Part shown: in pieces, positions 37,001 through 49,000 of the stretch
How positions within the stretch are numbered: the first letter of the stretch is position 1
Layout: every line of letters starts with the position of its first letter
Program-made: the position numbers and the translations under genes
The notes under the pieces: model-generated
Databases searched by the model: none
What the model saw: only the letters and a program-made list of their open reading frames with translations
What the model was told of the DNA's origin: nothing
NCBI GenBank assembly: GCA_009617715.1
Contig: VTFK01000008.1
Coordinates: 620,001-684,000, forward strand
Reading direction: 5' to 3'
DNA length: 64,000 bases
Source: Plectrocnemia conspersa
Lineage: Eukaryota > Arthropoda > Insecta > Trichoptera > Polycentropodidae

Positions 37001-40000
37001 TAACCTAAAACACATACGGCACGCGGAAACTGTCAAGAGATACTGACATAACATGTCGAAACATGTAACCGCTCAACGCGATACACATTTTTTTTGTTAA
37101 ACCTATACTAAACTATTGTTTTTAATATTTTTGTTTTTAATTATGAATAAAAAAAATATTTTTGTCTGCACGTGATCCTTATTTTATGAATTTTTTCTGG
37201 TACGTCAGATTTAAATTATAAAGAAACCACATTTAATTAGTAAATATCACTATTTCTTACAAAGATTTGGTTAATTAATTTTCCAAGAAGTCAGTTCTGT
37301 TATGTAAAATTCATTGATTTACTTTTGATTGTACAGAAGTTTAATTTTTAAGCTGAAATTTGCGTTTCAGATTAAAATAATGATTTTTAAATTGAAAATA
37401 TTTGATATTACTAAAATTATAGCAAACACTAATACAAAAAAACAGAAAAAAACAATGAATCTATTTGTTTTAGGAATGTTGTATAAATGAATAGGCGACA
37501 CATTTCTTTGAAGAAAACAATTAACACCAAAACTGTAAACGGCATAAGATCGAAAGAATATGCAGGACTTTAAATTAAACTGACAGTTTTTTAAACTACA
37601 AAAATATGTCTAGCACATGGCAGGTAATGAAATAAAAATCACATTATTTCCAGATTAATGCAACTCAAGCGTAGTCTGTAACGTATCAGACTAGTAACTC
37701 TGAGGTTGCGGGTTCGAGCTCCTGCGCTATTATAAAAAAAAACAATAACGTAGATATCAGTTAGGTCGACCATTAGATGCTGTTTAATGCTATTAGCATA
37801 AAATAAGAATTGAGCGCACAATGTAAATTCTTTATCTTGCTTTTGTCCCGTTGTCTCACCCTCGTGGCCAGTACTGAATTTAATATATTGTTACACCACG
37901 GAGCAGCAAGGCGAAAAGTATGACGCGCGCAACCCAAAGGAATGGCTAAGGGAGGGGGCGAGCGTCATGGTCAGAGGGTGGCAGGGTGGAATAGACTGGC
38001 GCTCGCCGTAGAAGACGGACGTTATTTCGGCACTGCGGCTTAAGCGACGGACTTACGACGAAACTAGACGAAACTTAACGTCTAACAAATCAGAAGTGGG
38101 ATCAGGCGACTTGCGCGTCGTTCAGGACTGTCGAGGAAGTATTTACGTAAACGTTGATTTAATATTTCCTTTGTTACTAGGGACGCGTAAATAAACAAGA
38201 TGGCGGCTAACAACGAAAGCGGTAGCGGGAGTGTCGGCGGTGCATACAGTGACAGCGCGGGCAGCGTCGACAGTGCAGGAGGGGCGCGAGGCATCCGGCC
38301 TGAACGCGTCGGAGGGGCGCGAGGCATCCGGCCTGAACGCGTCGGAGGGCGCGAGGCATCCGGCCTGAACGCGTCGGAGGGGGCGCGAGGCATCCGGCCC
38401 GAACGCGTCGGAGGGCGCGAGGCATCCGGCCTGAAAGCGTCGGAGTTAGGCGCTGGGGCCACCCGGAGTGCGAGCGCTGGAGCTAAAGTGCTGGAACCAT
38501 CCGGAGGGGAGCGCTGGGGCCACCGGAGTGCGAGCGCTAAATTTAGTGCTGAAACCATCCGGGGTGGGAGCGCTGTGGCCACCCGGAGTGCGAGCGCTGG
38601 AGCTAGTGCTGGAACCATCCGGGGGGAGCGCTGAGGCAGCCCGGAGTGCGAGTGCTAAAGTTAGCGCTGTAACCATCCGGAGCGGGAGCGCTGGAGGCAG
38701 CCGGAAAAAAACGCTGGAGCCAAGCGGAGAGGCAGCAGCAACTCGAGCTGCATATATGGGGAGGAGTCAGACGATATCTTGGAGATGGATGTCGAGGAGG
38801 AGAGTCACGGAGAGAGCGACTCGAGCTATGCTGCGAGTGACCATGACGACGCCCAAGCGCTGAAAACCCGACTCATGAAGCAGGTTGAGTCGTCGTGGTT
38901 TAGCCGGCGGACTAGCCGACACCGGAGCCCCAAGAGGGTGGTAAGGCCGGAGTCGGCTAAACGTAGACGTCAGGAGACCGAGCAGGTGTCTCACGCGTCA
39001 AGTGCAGGGCATTGTAGTTATAAAGCGTCGGAGACGAGCGGAATCCTCGAACCATTCGATCCACAGTGCCCTTACATTTCGAGTAGATCACTAATTGACC
39101 ACTGTGGACCGAATGGGGCAGATTCATGGCTGACTGATTATAACAAAACGTGTATTTTGCAGGATAAGATGCGGGGCTCGGCTCAGCGATGGTACAATCG
39201 CCTACAACGCTAATGACTTGACCTGGGAGGAGTGGAAAGTTCGACTTCAGAGGGCCTTCGAACTACGAGAAGAGCCAGCGGGCGTTGCTCAAAAAGCTAA
39301 TGGCCCGGACTTAAGAGCTCCAAAGAGACGATGACCGAATACTACGACGATAAATTGGCATAATATCGGGATCGTTAAGCGGTGTCCTGTAATCATGATG
39401 GGATTCCGACGAACTTAAGGCGAACGCATTGGCATAAACTGCGTTGTTCGACTCTTGACTTTATATATGAAGTTTTGATCGGACTGGACTTTTATAAGTC
39501 GCCCAAGATCAGGAGCTTTGAGAAGCAGAGACTTCCAGAGTAGAGTCATCCAGGAGCAGGACCTTCCAGGAAAAGCGGCATAGGACTAGGCCCACCAGCT
39601 GGAAGCCGAGGAGGAAGAGCCCCGGCGAGGAAGCTGGAGGATAAACCGGAGCGTGAACGTCTAAAAGGAGTCCGATGCCAACAATTGCCGCGTGACCTTG
39701 GCAACCATTCGAGTAAAGGACTGTCCCCAGCCAAAAGGGGATTAGGTGTTGGACTTCCAGGAGAGAGAGGACGACACAATGCATCGGTTTGTTCCTCAAT
39801 AAATCCTCCAACTCAGCAGCCCCAAAGGTGAGCAAGGTTGTGAACGTCAGGCTTGGTGAGTACAGACTTTCAGGATCCTCATTTGGCTATGGAGAAAAGG
39901 GCAGGTGAACGGTCGATGTAAATGTATATATAGACACAGGATGTCAGCATAAAATTGTTGGCGTAAAATTGGGACTGGTTGGAGCCAGAGGTAGAGCCGC

Positions 40001-43000
40001 AGAGATAACTATTCGAGGTTTTGGAGCGGGATTTGAGAGCAGATGTAATAGCCAAATTTACGCTGACTATTGATGGTGTCAACATAAAATGAAGGGCGTC
40101 TGGTTACCATTGCGATATCTCAAATACGGATATGATTCTCTAGGTCAGGCGGAGAGGAGGATGGAGTGTCACCGTTGGTGGTGAGGGGCGACCAGGCGGT
40201 CCTGATCAAGGAAGTGGACGAATGCGACATATTTAGCAACTAATTCCAGAGGCCGAAGAAGACAAGGGCAAAGCGTCTCGTTATCTGAGGATGTGACGAT
40301 TCCAGCCGGAGTCACTGGAGATGATAAGAGTCACCATAGACCAATTCAAACCGGTGAAGAGTACGACGAGATGGAGCCAAAGTGTTCGAGGACGGCTCGA
40401 TCCTTGGCTGCATCCCCACCGGAAAGCGTCGGCAGACGAGAATTAAGATGACAAACCTGGCAGCGAAGAGCTTCCATTGGAAGGTGGGACGACTAGTGGC
40501 GAGCGACGAAATGCAGAGCAGCGCAACTCAAAAGAGCCTATATCACAAGACTACAACAACAACAGTTAGTACCATTGTTTCAATTCATAATTCTGACCCT
40601 TGATGTGGGGATATTGGCGATAACGAAATGGAGAAATTGCGGGAATCCCCATAAGTCGTCCTTCCAGTGAGGGTGATTAAATTAACTCACTAAGAGATGG
40701 AGATCAAACTCGCTAACGATAACCCGGTATACTATAATTCTACCGTCTGTTCATGCGGAAAGACAAAGGGGAAAAGGTTAGAGGTTTGAAAGCGGAGTCA
40801 TCAGAGAATCCCAGTCAGATTATGAGTCCTATTGTGTTGATTAACAAAAAAAAAGACGGTGGTTTTAGGTTGTGTAGATTGCGGGCATTAAACGCCGCCA
40901 CAGTGAAGTTTTAGGTATCCATTACCGTTGATTTCGACCATTTTGGGGATCGCTTAGGTGGGAAAATTTATTTCACAACGTTGATATGGGCACAGGATAT
41001 CATCAGGTTCCAATGCATCCCGGTTCAATCCATAAAACAGCGTTTTCACGCCGGACGGCAATATGAATATCTGCGCGTCCTGTTTGGTTTTGGGCCAATT
41101 CGCCAGCGGTGTTCCAGAGAATTGTAAACAGTATGCTGAGGAATGCAGAGGGGAAATTTGGCCTATATGGATGATCTTCTTAACCTTCGGCAACTGGAGG
41201 AGGGATTATCTCTGTTGGAACGTAAAATGACGTTGATTGAACTGGTTGGCTTCAAGTTGAACATTTCTAAATGTTCCTTTGAAAGATTCTATCTTATCTA
41301 GGGCACGAAATAAGCGGTGAGGGAATAAGATCTCGGCGAAAGGAAAACCAAAAGCAGTGTCGATTTTCCCACCGACTAACGTACAATAACCGTGAGACAG
41401 TTTATCGGTTTGGCAAGTTACTTTCAAAAGTTTGCAGAAAAACTTTTGCGATTATAGCAGCGTCCTTAACCTCAGCTCACGGCGAAAGATGTCGAATGGA
41501 CATGGAGTGACGCTGAACGAAACGCCTTCGAAGAGCTGAAACGTCACTTTAGTAAGCCATTTGGCGTCGTATCGTGCAACGGCTGTGACTGAATTGCATA
41601 CCGATGCCAGTAAATTGGCCCAGCGGTATTTTTTCCAGTTGCAGGAGACGTATGAGCTGAAGGTTATTTCGCACTTTAGTCGAGCTACAACAAAGCTGAA
41701 TTCATGTATCACAGCCATGAACGGAGACGTTAGCTGGTGGTAGAATCTGTAAGAGATTTAGGGTGTATTTGTTGGGTATATACATTTCAAAGTGATTACT
41801 GATTGCTCGGCAGTTAGGACTACTTTGCTGAAACGAGATTTAGTGCCTCGTATATAGCTAGATGGTGGTTAGTCATTCAAAAGTACGATATGGAGGTTGA
41901 ATATCGTCCCGGTGAGAAGATGCGACATGTGGATGCCTTGAGTCGGAATCCTACAACCTGTCAATCTGATCGACGGTACTGAGGCAGATTGGTTTTATTA
42001 GTACAATTGCAGGACGAAAAAAAAGCTCAGGAGATTATCAGAGCATTAGAGCATCGACAAGCTGACACGCATATTAAGAAGGAATTTATAGCAAAGGACG
42101 GTCGTTCATATCGTAAGACCGCTCTCGGAGACCGTCTTTATGTTCCTGCAATGGCAAAGTTCAATCTTTGCGTAACATCATGATGAGATTGGCCACCCTG
42201 GGCTTGACAGATGTTTATCACTAATAAATAGAACTTATTGGTTTCCTGGGATGAGAAGGTTTTGTGCGCAAATATACAGCAGCATGTATGAATTGTGCAT
42301 ATGCTAGGGTGATTATGGCGCAGAGAATTTTTTTGCATCCTTATATGAGAAGCAAGCGGTTCCTTTCGATAAAGTGCATATAGATCATTTAGGACCCTTT
42401 GTGAAAAGTGTGAAACGAAATAGTTACCTGTTAATGATAGTAGATGGTTTCACAAAAACATACCATTGTGAAACCCACACCCCCGAGTTCAGCTGAGCCG
42501 ATTGAAAACCTGCGATGGGTGTTTGCAGAATTTGGTTATCCGCGACGCTTGTTTCTGACCAGGGCTTTAGCATTTACTAGTAGAGCGTTTTACTAATTTT
42601 TTTGCAGGAGAAGGAGGTTACATGTCATGAATGCTGTAGCGACCTCCGAGGGCCAATGGTCAGGTGGAGACCTAACCGCACCATTATCGAGGCTATTACA
42701 GCAACAGCAAGTGCGGAAGCTAGATGGGATGAACAATTACCTGAGATAGTGTGGGGCATTAATCACACCATTAATTCCAGCACTAGGTTTTCGCCAGCAG
42801 ATCTGATGTTCTCTTACCAGAGCGGACGACTAGCAGGATTATCAGCAGGAGATACCACTGCTGAGGCGGGACGAGAACGATTGCAATCGAATCGACTGAA
42901 AGCAGCTGAAACTCTGCGAAGCACAGCAGCTAGTATGAAAGCGAGATACGACAAACGAAGGAAGGCTGCAACAAAGTATAAGCCGGGAGAGTTGGTTCTA

Positions 43001-46000
43001 TGGCGTCAAGCAGCTACAGCTCCAGGGGAAAAGGGTATCAATCGAAAGGTGGCCAACAAGTTTGATGGTCCTTACAAAATTTTTAAGGTTCTAGGTAACG
43101 ACAGGTATCAAATTGTTGCACTCAAAGGTGTTAGAGGATACAAACGGTTCAAAGCCACCGTAGCGGTTGATGCCCTGCGACGTTACCAGAGCGGAGCTTT
43201 CCATACAGGAGATTCGTCTGGAGGAGATTCGATTGATTCAGAGATCAATAGGTCTGGGAGACAGGATCTGATTGATCTGTTGGAAAGTTAAACTCTGACA
43301 TCAGACCAGTCGGATGATAGGAATGTGTGGTGCTGGTTGAGAAGTGGGAGTAATTAAGTATTCTATTAATGTGGACATTAATTATTTCAGGATGGCCGAT
43401 TGTTACACCACGGAGCAGCAAGGCGAAAAGTATGACGCGCGCAACCCAAAGGAATGGCTAAGGGAGGGGGCGAGCGTCATGGTCAGAGGGTGGCAGGGTG
43501 GAATAGACTGGCGCTCGCCGTAGAAGACGGACGTTATTTCGGCACTGCGGCTTAAGCGACGGACTTACGACGAAACTAGACGAAACTTAACGTCTAACAA
43601 TATATAAAAACATATACACATAAAAAGATGGGAAAAGTGTTTTAAGAGTATAATAAACTTTTGCCAAGCACATTCCGAAACACCCTGTACGCATGCAAAA
43701 ACTGTTTTTTTCCTTATTATGCAACGTCGATTTACGCAATCTGATAGCGGATATCGCTCCTCTACGGCCACGTTTTCCCTTTTCCAGAACGACGTCCGCC
43801 TTTTAAACGTCGACTTTTCCTTCGAACGACACGAATTCAGGAACATTCTCTATTCGCAGATAAGAGATATTCCACGGGTCGGTCCACCGCGCTATCGCAA
43901 ATCATCGCGCAATTTCAACCCCCTTAGGGGATGGGTAAAATTCAAAAGCCATTATCGTTACTTTTTTTCGCTTCTCTCTCTCATATCACCACGCGTCGCG
44001 AGCACCAATGAGATAAAACAATGAGATGATGCCCTGAGACTGGTTTTTATTCCTGCGGACCCTCTTTCGCGAGGGCAATAATTGAACTTGTAAGGGTAGA
44101 TAGGGGGTGCGCATTTTCACGGTGGATAATGCGAAAAACGAAGAAAACGGCGTTAACGAAAACAGACGCCGTAATTGAATATTGAATCGCGATGAGGGTT
44201 CAACACCCTAATTAAGTAACCATTAATGTATATATTTATATAAGGGGGTGTGCTATATAAATGTATATTATACAAACTATTATGAAGATAATTAGAAAAA
44301 AATATTAATATTATTCATGTAAAAAAATTTACATACAGATCGTATAAAATAAATGGTTTTGAGAAGACGTTAAAAAAGAAACGCATTTCACTTTGACGAT
44401 CCGAATTCTGTATAAATTTGGAATCCCCTATAGCGACCACACACAGATGACCACGTTTGAAAGGGTCATTGTCTTAAACCCTAAACTCGCGTTAATGACT
44501 GTGACCAAAAATTATCATTCATCAACAATTGAGAGAAACAACACAATAGTGTAAAGGATGGTGGACCACACAGACAGAGCTTACAGTAAATATTCTCCGA
44601 CAATAAGAGAATTCTTATGTTGCGAAACAGTCACGGATATCACAAGTCACCGCATCCGTGACATTCCAGAAAATGCAATACGGCCTTGGACGAGCAAACG
44701 TCGCTTTCTAAAGGCGTAGACATATTTCGCCGTACTACGGAGCGATTGCAGTGATTGGCTGGATGATCGCTGCATAATTGCGATTGGCTAGTAAGCATTG
44801 TATCATTGGCAGTCGGGCAGTCACAAGTACCAGCAGCCACTCGAAGAGACCAGTAGATTCACCCCGCCTGGCAGACGCGCCCCCACCGACACGCGCGAAG
44901 ATACGACCTGAGACTCCCGAGCGATCATCGCAGCAAGAGGAACAACCTCCAGACACTCACTACAGATAGCTACAACAATTTTTGAGGATCGTTCATGAAC
45001 ATCATCCTTGCGCCAGCTTCACCACCGCTTGAAGAAAAAGTCTCGCTATTAATCGTCCGTCGCACATATGTAAATATTGTAATAAAAAAATCGTACTAGA
45101 TTGCACATTGAGTCTCATTGGCTACGAGGTCAATCACCCGTAGGGTTCCCAAACTAAACCAAATAACCCTGTTCAATCGAAAAAAATCAGAAAGGGTTTT
45201 TGAGGTAATTTGGTTATTAATAGTAATATTTTTTTATGTACATATGCTAAAAATAAAATATATTGATTTTTATCATCGTAACGTATTGGGCTAATCTGTA
45301 AAGTAAGGGTGGTTTTAATTTAATTTAAATCAACTATTAAATAGGAGTAGCATAATCAATATCTCGTATTAAAATATTTAAAAAAAATCTGCTAATATAT
45401 AATAAAAAAATGTATGTTGAAGCTATACATTGTTAAAGATAAGTTGAAATAAGATTCTTACTTTTTTATTTCATTAAAATATTTTTTATTTTATTTATTC
45501 TGTTTATAAAAGATGTAATGTTTGCAGTAAATTAAAATCAATAAAAGAGTTTTTGGTATATAATACATATTTAATTTAAAATTTTAAATGAAAAAAGTTT
45601 AAAAAATTTAAAGCTTTATATATTACAAGTGCTTTTTAAAAATATATTAAAAATATACAAAGCGTTATATTTTTTCTTTACTTGTATTGAAACATTTCAT
45701 TACAACAAAAATAAATATACGCATTACGTGTTTCGCTGAGCTTTTCTTTTCAACGTTTTAGGCTAAACGTCAGAACGAGTCGGCATAGCATCATTCTTGC
45801 AAAAAAGGTTAAATTGCTTGTGAGATACAATATATGTATGTACGTTTCTTTGCTTTGAAATTCAGCTTTCGTCGAAAAAAGTCATTTGCACATAAAAAAA
45901 AATAAGTGCATGATAAAAGACGAAAGACAATGCGATTTTGATTGCGAAACCTAAATGCAATATGCCAGAGACGGTGGGGTGACGTAAAAAAGGTGCAGAT

Positions 46001-49000
46001 TAAACCGTTCCAGTATTTCCGGCATGAAACAACAATACGGTCACCGAGGGATCTGAAGGGCGATATAGTGTTAGGGGTTGGCCAAAGGGGGATGGCGGAT
46101 GGGTTGTAAATTTTCCTTTTCCATTTTCCGTACGATAATCAGAGGTTATCACCGATCCTACAAGAGCGAACTTAAAACGAGAATCTTCTCAAAATAATTT
46201 TATGAAAAGATATCTATTTATATTCTGGGAATATCTATGATTGGAAACGGACCTACTAAGAAATTCTAAGAAACTTTTGTGATTCCATCTGAAATTTTAG
46301 ACTTGTTTATAAGAATTCCAAGAAAGGTACTTAATATTTAAATTATTATATTACAATATGGTTTTAGGTTTCATAAATAAACAGTGTCAAGTCAACTGGT
46401 ATTAAAATATGTAAAGAGAATAAAATTCTAAGTAAATGCATTTTTTAAATTGAAAAGGGGCGCAAAAGAGTTGAAATGTGTATATATTGCATGAAACTGG
46501 GGATTCAAAAGATATATGAGAATTTTATGTGCAAAAGGGGAAACGAATGCGCCTAGATTTTAAAGAAATGGATTCGTCGTGTAACTGCAATTGATTTATG
46601 TATTAAGTGTATGTAACGCTTTTTAATTTAAAATTTCAGATAAGATGATATATAAATTTAATACTAAATCGTATCATAAATATTGCTAGAAAATCAATAT
46701 AATGCAGAGGTTATTTATCATCATAAAAACTATTTTACCATATTTTGAAGAACTATAAAGCAAAATCTAACAATAAATCAAGAAAATCTTTATAAAGCGT
46801 GATTTTTTTTCTTATAATTATTATTATAATATAAAATGCCTATTTTGTATTTGATTTTTATTTAAATATATTATTTGATAAACAGCAATATTATTAAACA
46901 TTCTTTGAAGTTTAAACTGATATAATATAAATTAAACTAATATAAATTTTCTGTATTACATATAAAAATATAATTTATTCATAGTAACAGTAATAATGTT
47001 GTTATGTATCTCATTTTTAAAACTCGCCAAAATGATCATTCATAAATAAGGATCAAACTAGACAATAGTGTAAAGGATGGGACCACACAAAGCTCTCGTT
47101 ACGACCAGAAAAAATCATTAATAACTCGCAAGGAATCTTCGGTGCATTAAAAGAATATTTCTTTGTTAAGAAACAGTCACGGATATATAATAAATCACCG
47201 GATTCACAAAATTTTCGTTGCAGTATATGACCTTGGACAATGCCCATCAATAAAATGTCGCTTTCTAACCTACCTAATATTTATTTCCCTGTTCTAATAA
47301 ACGAGTACATCTATTGGCTGGATTATCGCTGCATGATTGCGATTGCTCAGTAAGCTTTGCAACCCTGGATACTTAAGCCTGTACTCCAATGAGGAGATAC
47401 AGTCACAAGCAGTCACTCCCAGACTCAAACGCAGACGTAGACAAACACAATCATGACAATGGGATAAACTGCCTCCAGACATTCACGCTGCAGGCACCTA
47501 CAAGACGTTTGAGGACCTCCCACGGACATCATCCCTGCGCCAGCTTCTCCATCACCGTTCGGAGAAAACATCTCGCCATTTATCGTCTATAGCAATTGTA
47601 ATATAATCTAATAATACTAGATTCACCTGCGTCTCACTTGCTATGAAGTCACACCCTTTAGGGTTAATAAACCTTAAATTTCAAACAGTTGCAAAACAGA
47701 TAATAAACCTATTCAAAACCTATTACCGCGTTGCCTAAAATTAACAAAATAACAATAGAACATTAACGTTTAGGAAAATAATTTATGCTAAAATTAGAGC
47801 AATTGTTAACAGCAAAAATAACGAAAGAATATACGTAGGTGCTTTTAAATGTTACTCTAATTGCAGATAAACTTGATTTATATGACCCAGCACGAAAGCA
47901 CTTACTTAATAGCTAGAAAGTATATTAGGATATTTATCTGATGAAAACAGAAGCTCTGCCACAAATAATCTTAAAAGTTCTAACCTCCAAAGTAGCATTC
48001 AAACTATCACTTTGCTTTCGACTTACACGAATAATATACGAGAGCTCAGAGCTAGTTGCTACCAGTGAAGCTTACGCTTAAGCGACACAGCCACTTCCTC
48101 TACAATTCATATCTGCTCCAGTCATAATTCTTCATGAATTTTAATCGATCTTTAAGACAATTTAAAAATAAACACGTGTGCCAAGCATCGGTTCAATTAA
48201 TTTATAGTTAAGTCAAAAAACAGGAACATAAATTATTTATATATTTGTTTTTATAGTTTATTGATAACCTTTATTTAAATTATACAACACACAGAATATT
48301 AGAAGTAATGAATTATTAAACACTTCACCTTCACTTTCATATATACTCTTACATAAAAAGAAAGAAACCTCACCCCACATAAAGTGTAAATACTCGACAC
48401 ACTCGTCTCTAACCTTTCAGACTTATCAGGTGGGCGTGAGATGCGCAAAGGAACGACTCTAAGGGATGACGACCTCTCAATGGCAACCCTCTTTATCGAA
48501 TCCCTTCAGGGTTTAAACGACTTCTGGGACTGTTTTTAGATGACATCTAATCTTAGAAACCCGGTATTCAATCGGCTGATGCTCATAAATTATTTGAGAC
48601 AAATCATAATTTATTGACCTGGTTTCGCATTGAAGATATTTGCTTTACGAACATATATATTTCATATACTTTCGAGACAATAAATCATCTCGAAAGTTGA
48701 TCCTGTCGCTATACGATACTCCATAACGTTAGTTGGATCGGGGATTGGTTTTGGTTGTAGGTCGTTAATCAAAGATTATAAGGAGGGTTTATATGGGTAG
48801 TATATGTGATTGCTTACCTTGTGGTAAAAATCCTCCCTCGATTAACCTCGCTTCCATCATCACTTTCGGAAGTAATAAGAGGAAAGCCATCACTAGGTGT
48901 AGGAATGGCGCTGTGGGGCCTCCGTGCTGCCATAAGCTCCTTAGAACGCCTGAAAATAATTATGGAGTTTTAAGAGTGTATTCATAAAAGTCGTAAGGGA

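Larger units (their letters stand above)
37889..43599 (+). mobile_element. Full-length Ty3/Gypsy LTR retrotransposon with broken coding region
   Basis: Two 199-bp LTRs (37889-38087 and 43401-43599), identical by eye, start TGTTACACC, end GTCTAACA, and are flanked by ATAT on both sides (37885-37888 and 43600-43603), a typical 4-bp Gypsy target duplication. Inside, in order on plus: a GC-rich repeat leader, a gag-like frame, protease with DTG (39933-39941), reverse transcriptase with YMDD (41164-41175), RNase H with TDAS (41600-41611), and integrase. No envelope gene is seen. The reading frame changes or stops at many points, so it cannot code as shown. It is antisense to tincar within intron 3 and much GC-richer than its surroundings. 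Confidence 0.9.

Noticed and set aside
37661..37733. Functional tRNA gene
   Set aside because: Anticodon-like loop has 8 bases and the acceptor stem does not close; an A-run follows, as in SINEs.
38082..38618. 178-aa minus frame rich in A, P and R
   Set aside because: Antisense shadow of the GC-rich tandem repeats in the Gypsy leader.
44640..44969. Overlapping frames of 63-73 aa on both strands
   Set aside because: They lie inside LTR-like copy B and are not kept in copies A or C.
48793..48987. Plus frame, and minus reading RSKELMAARRPHSAIP over tincar exon 3
   Set aside because: The minus reading is out of phase with exons 2 and 4 and not hydrophobic; the reading with VLRSLWQHGGP fits both splice phases and gives a membrane helix.
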